DNA from: a virus
Length of the DNA: 37,470 nucleotides
Virus record (IMG/VR): IMGVR_UViG_3300042691_025837
Span: 1 to 37,470 of that record
Direction: 5' to 3' (one strand)
The stretch's first letter is position 1. Every line of letters starts with the position of its first letter. Made by a program: the position numbers and the translations under genes. The notes beneath the pieces are model-generated. The model was given only the letters and a program-made list of their open reading frames with translations. It did no database searches and was not told the origin of the DNA. Shown piece after piece: positions 1 through 7,327 of the stretch.

Positions 1-7
1 AACTCGC

Positions 8-826
8 TCACTTGCCACCCCACTTTTTCAGAAGGTCCATCGTCTCGGGAAGCGTCTTCGGCAACGGGCCTTCGAACCCTGTTTTGCCGTTCGAAATAAC
101 GATCCACGGAAGCGATGTCCTCGGCCGTAACATGGCCTCACGCCACGTCTTTGACACGTTCGAAGTCGGTACGTCTTTGTCCCAGATTCGCCATTCGCGA
201 AGCTTGCCGTCGTCGCCGATTGGACAGTTGGTGTCGAGGTAATCGAGGAGCTGTTTCGACTGAAGCATTGAGACTTGGCTTGCGGGCATCTTTGAAAGGT
301 CGGCCGATTCGTACACCACCAGCACCCGCAACCCGTCGCCCGGAATCGGTGCAGGTTCCGGTTTCGGCTCCGGCGGCTTCGGCTTCGGCTCAACATCCGG
401 CTCCGGCGTCGGCGGCGGAAGCGGCGCATGCCCCATGTCGCACATGACCCACGCCACCGGCCCGACGGCTCCCTTGTGCTCGCATTGCAGGCCCAGATAG
501 CAGTCTTCCGCCACCTGCGATCGACGCGACAGCAAAACATCGTTGCCGAATTGCTCGACCTGAAGCGATTTCGAGATGCCTGGGTACTCGACGACGCGGA
601 CTGTGCCGATGGTTTTCAACGGGAGCCGAATCATTCCTCGATCGGGAATCGTCACCTTCTCCGCGACCACCAAGGGCCGGTCGTCCGTCGGCTCGATCAG
701 AGGTTTGGGAGCCGGTTCCGGTTTCGGGCCAGCATCCGGCAGCGTCTTCCACGTCGACCAGCCGCCGAGGGCCAGAGCGAGGGCGATGGCCGCGATCGTT
801 GTGTAGCGTCGAATTTGGTCGATCAT
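8..826 (-). CDS. Membrane-anchored or exported Pro-rich protein with thioredoxin-like C-terminal region
   Basis: The protein has 272 residues. It starts with a short basic stretch followed by a hydrophobic segment (about residues 8-26, rich in Ala, Leu and Ile), so it is probably exported or anchored by an uncleaved signal. Two Pro-Lys-Glu-rich linkers (about residues 32-48 and 135-160) separate a middle domain from a C-terminal domain of about 110 residues. That domain resembles a thioredoxin fold in outline (a beta strand LRVLVVYES, later PWIVISN), but it has no CxxC motif. The ATG at 826 overlaps the stop of the preceding gene as ATGA, which fixes the start. It lies at the end of the late region next to a small membrane protein, so an envelope or lysis role is possible but unproven. 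The stop overlaps a GTG at base 11 that may begin a further gene outside the window. Confidence 0.7.
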   Translation of the reverse strand: MIDQIRRYTTIAAIALALALGGWSTWKTLPDAGPKPEPAPKPLIEPTDDRPLVVAEKVTIPDRGMIRLPLKTIGTVRVVEYPGISKSLQVEQFGNDVLLSRRSQVAEDCYLGLQCEHKGAVGPVAWVMCDMGHAPLPPPTPEPDVEPKPKPPEPKPEPAPIPGDGLRVLVVYESADLSKMPASQVSMLQSKQLLDYLDTNCPIGDDGKLREWRIWDKDVPTSNVSKTWREAMLRPRTSLPWIVISNGKTGFEGPLPKTLPETMDLLKKWGGK

Positions 827-1140
827 GCCTGTTCCCCGTTCTGATGCGGCGGGACCCCAAGGCCGCGAAGTTCGCACTGTCGCCTGAGATCGGAAATACC
901 GCGAGCGGTCACCGTGCTGTTTGCCTCGATCTTTTTGAGGCTGTCTGTCTGCTGCATGAGGTTGTCCGAGAACGTGTCGATGTTCCGTTCAACCTTGTCG
1001 AGAAACCCGAAAGCCCGGTCACGCACAGGCAGCACCACGTCTCGCCAAGCCGCGCCGACTGCCTTCCAAGCAGCCCACGCAAACGCCGCGAGAAGCAGCG
1101 TTGGCAATCCGTATTGTGCCGCGATTTCGAGTCCTTCCAT
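823..1140 (-). CDS. Small membrane protein with coiled-coil tail, holin-like candidate
   Basis: This 105-residue protein has one hydrophobic segment near the N-terminus (about residues 10-32) followed by a charged helical region with heptad-like spacing (about residues 45-85). One N-terminal membrane helix plus a coiled coil is seen in some small phage holins and in inner-membrane spanin subunits. The position fits too, because it lies after the tail fibre genes at the late end of the module. No family motif is recognisable, so the holin reading is inference. Its stop overlaps the next gene by four bases (ATGA), implying translational coupling with the exported protein. Confidence 0.65.
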   Translation of the reverse strand: MEGLEIAAQYGLPTLLLAAFAWAAWKAVGAAWRDVVLPVRDRAFGFLDKVERNIDTFSDNLMQQTDSLKKIEANSTVTARGISDLRRQCELRGLGVPPHQNGEQA

Positions 1141-1210
1141 GGCCTACCGCCTTCTCCCTGTGTCCCCTACGCGACTGGCAGCCGAAATGAGGCGCCAGAT
1201 GTTTGTTCGA

Positions 1211-1714
1211 TCAGCTCGAGTACGCCCACGTCGTGCCAGCGCGGAGCTGTCGCTCCGCCTGGTAAAAGTCGAGCGTGTCGACAAAGCCGCTGCCGTCCAG
1301 GTCCATGCCCGCCTGATAGCCTTCGGCCCCTTCCGCCTTGTCGAGCGATGCGACACAGGCGTCAACGTCGGCCGCTCCCACGCTGCCATCGCGATCGAGA
1401 TCGCCGAAAAGTTGGTGAAAGGTCTTGATCTCTTCGCCGCGATAGAACAGCCCGAAAACGCTGTCCACGGGCAGGAACAGCGACAGGCGAAACCGCTTGC
1501 TGTCCGCGTCCAGACGCGAGAACTGCACCGGCAGCGGCGTCGGCACAGGGGCCGGTTGCTTCGGCATGCCGTTGATCCCCGCCGCCTGGGTGACCGTGAC
1601 GGCGCGGAGGCTTTTCTTGGCGACAAGGTCGCCCGGCTGCAAATCGACCGGGTTCGCAAACTCGATAACGCCGGTGTTGACGATCGAGCCGCTGCGGATT
1701 GTGACGGTAGGCAT
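1211..1714 (-). CDS. Virion or lysis-region protein with dockerin-like calcium-binding repeats
   Basis: The 167-residue product has an N-terminal beta-rich part and a Pro-rich linker (about residues 50-65). Its C-terminus carries two EF-hand-like loops: GDLDRDGSVGAADVD and, about 25 residues later, MDLDGSGFVDTLDF. The paired D-x-D-x-D/S-G-x-V-D pattern is that of type I dockerin modules, which bind calcium and dock onto cohesin domains; dockerin-like modules are frequent in planctomycete exported proteins. A strong ribosome-binding site (AAGGAG, about 5 nt from ATG) fixes the start. It directly follows the tail-fibre gene, so it may be a fibre accessory that attaches to a host surface protein; that role is inference. 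Confidence 0.75.
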   Translation of the reverse strand: MPTVTIRSGSIVNTGVIEFANPVDLQPGDLVAKKSLRAVTVTQAAGINGMPKQPAPVPTPLPVQFSRLDADSKRFRLSLFLPVDSVFGLFYRGEEIKTFHQLFGDLDRDGSVGAADVDACVASLDKAEGAEGYQAGMDLDGSGFVDTLDFYQAERQLRAGTTWAYSS

Positions 1715-1722
1715 AATGCTCC

Positions 1723-3516
1723 TTAGTTAAGGTCGGCCCACGAGCCGTTCGCCAGCCCGCGGAACTTGTACGTTGTCGTGTTGTAGTAGACGCACCCATC
1801 GCTGACCGTGCCACCTGTTGGGTCAGCGAGTGACGATGTCAGCTTCATGAAGGCAGCGCCGTCGCCGTCGACGCAAAAGCTAATGCCTGTCCAAGGGTCG
1901 TCGCCATCTTTAAGGGTGATGGCGGGAGTGCCGTCCGCTCCTGCCAAATTGATCTGGTTCGCGTTCGTGGCCGGATCGCCAGACAGGAACGCCGCACCTT
2001 GGACGCCCGTACCAGAGTCGGGGGTCCATGCAACACGAACACCTCCCTGGCTGCCGTCCGCCTGGTCCATCGTAATGCTGAACCAAACAACCGTGTTCGC
2101 CGTTCCGCCCGTGCCGTTCCACGCGGTCGCATTGCCCATTACAAATCGTGGCGTGTTCAAGTTCGGCGTATTGATCTGCGGGCTTGTCAGAGTCTTGTTT
2201 GTGAGCGTTTGCGTTCCGGTCAGAGTGACAATCGCGGTGTTGTTGGTGATCGCGATGAGTCGCCATTTGCTCGTCGCCGAGTTGTAGACGAAGACGCAGT
2301 CGAGCCGGGTCGTAGTGACACTCGTCGGCAGGGCAATCGTCGAGGCCTCGAACGCACTCCCGAACGCAACCGTTCGGGTAGCCGTGCCGGTTAACGCGAT
2401 GCGAAGCGTCTGCCCCTGCGTTGGCGTACCCGTTACGGAGATGCTTGTGATGTTGTCCGCGAGCGCAGCGATCTCTGCGGCGTCGTACGAATCCGAGTCG
2501 ATGGATGGCGTCGCAGAGCTCGCCAGCGACGCAATGCGTGGGGTGATCCGCTTACCAGTCAGCGTCTCAGCGCCGGTCGTGTAGACAACCGTGCCACCAG
2601 CACCGAAAGCCACCGAGCTGCCATCCGTACCGGAGAAAGTGAGCGTGTTGCTCGCCGTGAGCGTCTTGCTGTTGGCGATGGTCAGCGTGCCGGTCGTCGC
2701 CGAGATCGTCAGACCATTGTAGGTCTTGTTGGTCAGGGCCGCCGCCGCTGCGTTTTTCGTCGCGTCGCTCGTGTTGTCCACGTTGCCGAGGCCGACTTGC
2801 GTCTTGGTGACGGCGTGCGGGTTGGCTGTGTCCGCGATGTGAGTGGAGAGCGACGAGGAGGAAGCCGCGTCGGTGATGCCGTAGCCGAGGAGGGTGGTGG
2901 GGGTGCCTGAGAGGTCGCCGAATGCGCCGGAGAAGGAGGAGGTGCCGGCGCCGATGGCCGTTCTCATTGCCGCCTGCGTGCTGCATGCGATGAGCGTTCG
3001 GCCAAGCTCGGTGAGGGCCGTCAGCGCAACGGCGTCGGCCCCGGTGCAGTAGATGAGGCGATCGGCGACTGTGGTCAGGGCGGCAATGGCCGTGAGAAGG
3101 GCGTCGCGCGGCTGATAGATTGTGTTGAGCGGCTCGGCGGTTCCTGGAGACAGGTCGGAGTTCTCGCCGAGCTGCATCCAGCCGAACGAAAGCAGCTCTT
3201 TGTCGGTTTCGTCAAATGCCTGCCAGTACCATGTCCCGGCCGCCATTTCTGCCGTCGATGCGTCGCCGTCGTCATCGAGGATCGCCGTGAACGATGTTCC
3301 GGAGACTGTGGCGGTGATTTTGGCCGACGTGCGAGCAGTGTCCTTGCCGTAGGCGAACCGCACCGTGATTGTGTGACCGGTGATGCTTTTCGAGCCGCTC
3401 GCCCGAGAGAATGTGAGCTCCAGCGCCTCGCCGCGCGTAGCCTTGAACGATTGCCGATCGAGGCCCGTTTCCGCTGCCGGCGATGCCCACAATAATGCGA
3501 CTGGCTCACGAGCCAT
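1723..3516 (-). CDS. Tail fibre protein
   Basis: This 597-residue protein contains the repeat wording typical of phage tail fibres: GDLSGTPTTLLGYGITDA, then NPHAVTKTQVGLGNVDNTS, then several low-complexity Thr/Ser/Asn-rich beta repeats (TLTNKTLTSP, LTNKTYNGL). The N-terminal 100 residues form a separate beta domain that probably attaches to the tail. The C-terminal 100 residues are more complex and may be the receptor-binding tip. The ATG at 3516 is the first in frame. A CCCCTTTTTTG motif lies 72 bases upstream, so this gene appears to begin its own transcription unit. A fibre role is well supported by the repeats; the receptor is unknown. Confidence 0.85.
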   Translation of the reverse strand: MAREPVALLWASPAAETGLDRQSFKATRGEALELTFSRASGSKSITGHTITVRFAYGKDTARTSAKITATVSGTSFTAILDDDGDASTAEMAAGTWYWQAFDETDKELLSFGWMQLGENSDLSPGTAEPLNTIYQPRDALLTAIAALTTVADRLIYCTGADAVALTALTELGRTLIACSTQAAMRTAIGAGTSSFSGAFGDLSGTPTTLLGYGITDAASSSSLSTHIADTANPHAVTKTQVGLGNVDNTSDATKNAAAAALTNKTYNGLTISATTGTLTIANSKTLTASNTLTFSGTDGSSVAFGAGGTVVYTTGAETLTGKRITPRIASLASSATPSIDSDSYDAAEIAALADNITSISVTGTPTQGQTLRIALTGTATRTVAFGSAFEASTIALPTSVTTTRLDCVFVYNSATSKWRLIAITNNTAIVTLTGTQTLTNKTLTSPQINTPNLNTPRFVMGNATAWNGTGGTANTVVWFSITMDQADGSQGGVRVAWTPDSGTGVQGAAFLSGDPATNANQINLAGADGTPAITLKDGDDPWTGISFCVDGDGAAFMKLTSSLADPTGGTVSDGCVYYNTTTYKFRGLANGSWADLN

Positions 3517-3587
3517 TTCGGCTGCCCCTCAAATTGGCCTGTTCGGCAACGTGCCAGCCGAGGATAGCGGAAAGTCCCAGAGCGACG

Positions 3588-3598
3588 CAAAAAAGGGG
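3588..3598 (-). promoter_or_regulatory. Late promoter-like motif A (CCCCTTTTTTG)
   Basis: The minus strand reads TTTCCCCTTTTTTGCG here. The motif is 72 bases from the fibre start codon, the same distance as motif D from the portal start. Nineteen bases downstream of the motif the sequence reads GCTATC, close to GCTACC at the identical offset behind motif B. Confidence 0.45.
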
Positions 3599-3608
3599 AA
3601 AGGGAAAA

Positions 3609-5621
3609 TCAGGGGTCCAGCCAGTCGGCAGTACCGGCCCCGGTTGACGTGTAGACCTTGCCGGAAACCGTTGGTTTCTGGACCATCATGAAATCGGCGA
3701 TGTCGGCCGAGACGTCAACCACGATGCCCTTGACAACCTCGAGGAGCACTTGCGAGCCGCTTGGCGTCATGCCAAGCAGGTCAAACGTCGGCCCGTCATA
3801 CCATTCCATGTCGTCGCCGAATCCCACAAGCATCTGTTTGTCGGCCCCAGCAGGCGGTGCTGGAGCAAGGTGATAGTCGTCAGCAACCGCCGTGACGATG
3901 CCGCCGCGGATGGATATGGCGTTCGCCTCGAGCCCGCTGGGGATATTCTTGCTCGCAACCCCTTTATCTGAGCCGAACGCATAAGCCTCGCACCCGGACA
4001 CACGGAAAAAAATGTCGCTGTCGCTCCAGAAGCCCGCGCGATAGGTGCTCAACGTGTCCGGTGAGACAGCGAACAGTGCTGCCGCGTCCTCCGTGCTCGT
4101 CTCGACGCCCGTGCTGCGCCACCAGACGCCGTCCGTGTCCCGGAAGCGGAGTTGGGATTGGTCAAGCAGCATGTCCTTCAGGTCTGGATCTTCAGCCGCC
4201 GTCGTCGAGTTGATCGTGATTCGCGGGCGCAGAACGCTTTCCACGAGGTCGGAACTGACGACGACCGATTGCGCGATTGGATCAAGTTGCGTCGCCACGC
4301 CAATCGTCACCGAGTCGACGAACCCTTTGTCGCCGGCGAATAGCTGGGCTTCCGTCGAGACGGCGCCCTGCTGCGTATCGGTCGCTCGCAGCAAAGCATA
4401 GCCAGAAACGCCGTCGTCGACTGGGTCATTGATTGCTGTGATGCCGGTGTCGCGATAAAGGTGCAGGTCGTCAGACTGCACGGACGCATCGGCCGCGATT
4501 TCGTTGTCCAGCACAACGCCCGACACCAGTGAGTCGTCGCGCGTCACCTTCTGAACCGAATGATGGAAGAAGTAGGGGAACGGGCCCGTGACAGCTCGCT
4601 GCAACGCCACGCGCACCATCGGCACAGGGCGAAAGTCGTCCTTGAATTCGACAACAAACGACTCGCCATCTCCCGTTACCTCAACGTCGTCAAAGAGCGT
4701 TGTCGCGGTCCCCGGCACGATGACATCGAGAATTTGCAGCCGAATCGATGCTGCGTCGTCAGTGAATAGGATCGGGTCATTCTGCGGCGTGAAGCCAGTG
4801 AGCCCGTCGGCGTTCGTGAATTGGAGAACGTAGCCGCCACCGTTGACGTCGTAGTTCCCCTTCCACTCAACCTTCTGCTTCATGTTGATTTCGTTTTCTT
4901 CGTCCGCTTCCGTGTCCACGGTGATGACCGCTTCGGGGCGATCTTGCAGGAATCCGCCGTCCTCCGTGCCGTCGACGCGAACCGGGTAGCGGAACCCGCG
5001 AACGATCGTGCCATTGCCGATGCCCTGCGCGCGGTTAATCTCGTACAGCCGTTCGCCATTGAGCCCGAAAGCAGGCTTGTCCGTGAACGTGTAGCCGGTC
5101 GCTTCCGCCTCGGCCGGCTCAACCTCCGTGCCGGTGTAATACTGCACCAGCCCCGGGCCGTTAACGATGTCGTCTTCGTCGACGTAGCCGCCAATTTCGA
5201 ACAGGATCTCCCGGCCGTATTCGAACCACAGGAAATCCTGCCCCGGCGCCGGCCACGCCAACACAACTGCCGTGCCATCGGTCGGCACTGCGTCATTACC
5301 CGAGACCTCAATAGCCGGCCATGGCGGTCGCTCTGGATCGGTGAACGCATCGACAACGTCTTGATTCTTGGGCCCGCCACGCATGACGCCGTCGAAGTCC
5401 GCGGGCCGTTGCTCGAGGGGCTCGGATGGCGTGAAGGCCAGTGTCCAGGAATACTGCGTGACGAGCTTGTAGCCCCAGTCGGCCCCGTGTTCGTCGGCGT
5501 CGTACATCCGTTGACCGCCGGTGATGCGGATGAGGATCGGGGCGTCGATGGGGAACGGGCGATAGTACGGGTCGCGTTCGATGGTCGCGTCTGGAGTCCG
5601 CTCCGGCTGCATCGGAAACAT
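3609..5621 (-). CDS. Distal tail or baseplate-type structural protein
   Basis: The 670-residue product is acidic and beta-rich, with no signal peptide or membrane segment. It follows a 319-residue protein of similar character and precedes the fibre gene, which is where siphophages encode distal tail and tip proteins. I recognise no named domain. The C-terminal end (Gly-Lys-Val-Tyr-Thr-Ser-Thr-Gly-Ala-Gly-Thr) looks like the short beta-turn repeats that end in a trimeric fibre or a collar. The start ATG at 5621 has GGAG about nine bases upstream and lies 13 bases after the preceding stop. Structural tail protein is a position-based call. Confidence 0.7.
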   Translation of the reverse strand: MFPMQPERTPDATIERDPYYRPFPIDAPILIRITGGQRMYDADEHGADWGYKLVTQYSWTLAFTPSEPLEQRPADFDGVMRGGPKNQDVVDAFTDPERPPWPAIEVSGNDAVPTDGTAVVLAWPAPGQDFLWFEYGREILFEIGGYVDEDDIVNGPGLVQYYTGTEVEPAEAEATGYTFTDKPAFGLNGERLYEINRAQGIGNGTIVRGFRYPVRVDGTEDGGFLQDRPEAVITVDTEADEENEINMKQKVEWKGNYDVNGGGYVLQFTNADGLTGFTPQNDPILFTDDAASIRLQILDVIVPGTATTLFDDVEVTGDGESFVVEFKDDFRPVPMVRVALQRAVTGPFPYFFHHSVQKVTRDDSLVSGVVLDNEIAADASVQSDDLHLYRDTGITAINDPVDDGVSGYALLRATDTQQGAVSTEAQLFAGDKGFVDSVTIGVATQLDPIAQSVVVSSDLVESVLRPRITINSTTAAEDPDLKDMLLDQSQLRFRDTDGVWWRSTGVETSTEDAAALFAVSPDTLSTYRAGFWSDSDIFFRVSGCEAYAFGSDKGVASKNIPSGLEANAISIRGGIVTAVADDYHLAPAPPAGADKQMLVGFGDDMEWYDGPTFDLLGMTPSGSQVLLEVVKGIVVDVSADIADFMMVQKPTVSGKVYTSTGAGTADWLDP

Positions 5622-5634
5622 ACTGGCCGCTCCG

Positions 5635-6594
5635 TTAGAGGGGCTTGAAGAGTTTGGCGAAATCGTCCTCTTCGAAGAGGGTTTTCGTGTTGTCGCTGTT
5701 CATCACGACGCGGAACCATTCGTTTTGCCGACTCGGGTCCGGCAGATAGTCCCATCGCCGACGATTTTTCTTGAACTTGTAATGCAGGTTCACGGCACGG
5801 GCCTGGTTCGGGAGGCGAGTAAAGACCGGCTTACAGCCCACAAACATGAGTGTCCGGATGGCGTGAATTCCGCCCAAGTCGGCATCCCCAAACGAAACGG
5901 AATTGATCTTGTTCGTCATGGCCGAGATGCGAGACCACGGCACGATCTCAATCGGCACTTGATGCCAGACCAGCGTGAATGATTCTTCGTAATGCGGAAA
6001 TGGCGCCCCCTGCATTACTGGGCGAGAAATCGCATTGTTGATTGTGCCGTCTGCTTCGGCATACCTGGCTCCCGTCCCGTATGCCTGAATGATTCGCCCT
6101 TCGTATGACCGCTCCGCGAGCTCGACGTACCTCTTGAGAAGCGACTCGTCCGGGGCCTCCGTGGCGGATTCTCCTTCACCCTGTGTCGTCAGAATCTCAT
6201 AATCTTCCGCCAGGAAGTAATCGAGATCCTCGTAGATGACGGTGATGATCGCCTCGTCATAGCAATCGGGCTCCGTCCGTGTGCCGTAGCCGCGTGTGTT
6301 CGTGATGCGGGCCGCGAATAGCTTTCGCTCGGCTATGTTCGAGCCCTCCTCGTCTTCGATCCATTCGTGAGGCAGGATGCGGCTCAGGTGAATCCGTGGG
6401 ATCGTTTCAACGGTTGTGCGGCCGAGAAGCAAGTCGCGAGCGAGGAATCTTTTGTCCCATGGAATCCGGTACTGGACGGTCACGCGCGATTCGTCAAGCC
6501 CCCATTGCTGGTTGAGGGACTCGATGTTCATGATTTTGAACTCGACGGTGTTCGTCGTGTCCGGTTCCTGAAGTTCGAACGCCTCGATTGCCAT
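5635..6594 (-). CDS. Tail structural protein, unknown family
   Basis: I choose the ATG at 6594, giving 319 residues. The open frame runs on upstream to 6777, but that extension translates a purine-rich low-complexity stretch and starts with TTG. An in-frame ATG at 6624 is a second possibility. The protein is soluble and mixed alpha/beta, rich in Arg, Glu and Tyr, with no domain I can name. It opens the transcription unit that continues into the 670-residue tail protein 13 bases away. Motif B lies 37 bases upstream of the start. A role in the distal tail is inferred from its place between the tape measure and the fibre. Confidence 0.7.
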   Translation of the reverse strand: MAIEAFELQEPDTTNTVEFKIMNIESLNQQWGLDESRVTVQYRIPWDKRFLARDLLLGRTTVETIPRIHLSRILPHEWIEDEEGSNIAERKLFAARITNTRGYGTRTEPDCYDEAIITVIYEDLDYFLAEDYEILTTQGEGESATEAPDESLLKRYVELAERSYEGRIIQAYGTGARYAEADGTINNAISRPVMQGAPFPHYEESFTLVWHQVPIEIVPWSRISAMTNKINSVSFGDADLGGIHAIRTLMFVGCKPVFTRLPNQARAVNLHYKFKKNRRRWDYLPDPSRQNEWFRVVMNSDNTKTLFEEDDFAKLFKPL

Positions 6595-6630
6595 GGCGAG
6601 ACGACGGTAGCAAACCGCGGCCATGGCACG

Positions 6631-6641
6631 CAAAAAAGGGG
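6631..6641 (-). promoter_or_regulatory. Late promoter-like motif B (CCCCTTTTTTG)
   Basis: Minus-strand copy of the motif, 37 bases before the start codon at 6594. Nineteen bases after the motif comes GCTACC, which matches GCTATC at the same offset behind motif A. This supports a two-part element rather than a chance T-tract. Confidence 0.45.
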
Positions 6642-6847
6642 ACGGAAAGAACGAGAGCCGATTCTTTCCAGATTCTTTCCCTGGCACTCCCCACAGGAGC
6701 ACAGTCAAGCGACTTTTTCGGTTCTTTTCGACCTTTTCGATTCTTTTCCTTTCTTTCCGTTTTCTTTCCACGGACAAAGTCCGGTTTGAATTTGTCCGGC
6801 GCTCGCTGAATTTGTCGAGGGCAATTTGTTGCCGCTGCTTCGCGGAA

Positions 6848-6896
6848 AACTCTGCAAAACTCTGCGCGCAGAGATTAGCCAGAGTTTCGCAGAGTT
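6848..6896. repeat. Phased AACTCTGC motif array
   Basis: Five copies of an octamer lie in 49 bases: AACTCTGC at 6848 and 6858, then inverted GCAGAGAT at 6868, CCAGAGTT at 6879 and GCAGAGTT at 6889. Start-to-start spacing is 10, 10, 11 and 10, so all sites face the same side of the helix. The centre forms the 14-base palindrome CTCTGCGCGCAGAG. This is typical of a multimeric operator. It lies about 100 bases before the plus-strand gene. Confidence 0.65.
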
Positions 6897-6995
6897 CCTG
6901 TGAGGTCGCTCGTCAGCCAGGCCCGGATTCTGCTTGCGTGCGTGGGTCGGAGGGGCTTAGAATTCCGGAGGTGAAAATGTGAGGCAGCTGAAAAG

Positions 6996-7325
6996 ATGAA
7001 CGAACCGCCAAAAACTCCGGTTGTCGCGACGCTGGCACCCGAGCCACCGTCATGGCCTCCAAGGCCGACCGAGCCGCCGCAACGGTCTGGGGATTATTCT
7101 GGAGCCCAAATCATCGGCGGCATCATTCGTGTGATCGCCTGGATTTACTGCTTCATCAAACTGTATGACGCCTATCGCTCGCTGCGACCGATTAGCGGCA
7201 ATGCTCCGATCGGCCATGGCTATGCCGTCGCCGACATCGCCTTGGCCATCTTCGTCGCCATGTTCGGCTATATCGTCGCCCGTGGTGTCGAATCGATCGT
7301 GGATGCAGTTCTGCCGCGAGGGTAG
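6996..7325 (+). CDS. Plus-strand two-helix membrane protein (moron-like)
   Basis: This 109-residue protein reads against the surrounding late genes. It has a Pro-rich N-terminus (about residues 1-32) and two hydrophobic segments (about residues 36-60 and 80-100) with a short basic loop between, so it is probably an inner-membrane protein. The ATG at 6996 follows a GAGG-containing stretch. The stop lies two bases from the convergent stop of the tape-measure gene. It has its own upstream control region with a phased operator-like array. A lysogenic or host-modifying role is inferred only from orientation and context. Confidence 0.6.
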   Translation: MNEPPKTPVVATLAPEPPSWPPRPTEPPQRSGDYSGAQIIGGIIRVIAWIYCFIKLYDAYRSLRPISGNAPIGHGYAVADIALAIFVAMFGYIVARGVESIVDAVLPRG

Positions 7326-7327
7326 CC

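Larger units (their letters stand above)
6595..6995. other. Divergent intergenic control region without a convincing gene
   Basis: The region between the minus-strand tail gene and the plus-strand membrane gene holds motif B, then a strongly strand-biased tract at 6640-6770. That tract is almost all pyrimidine on the plus strand and made of repeated TTCTTTTC/TTCTTTCC units. Three near-identical nonamers follow: GAATTTGTC at 6788 and 6808 and CAATTTGTT at 6822. Last comes the phased AACTCTGC array listed separately. I see no open frame with coding character. Confidence 0.6.

Noticed and set aside
6595-6777. N-terminal extension of the 319-residue tail protein (basic, Lys/Arg-rich).
   Set aside because: It begins with TTG, crosses motif B and translates only the purine-rich tract; ATG 6594 begins normal protein sequence.
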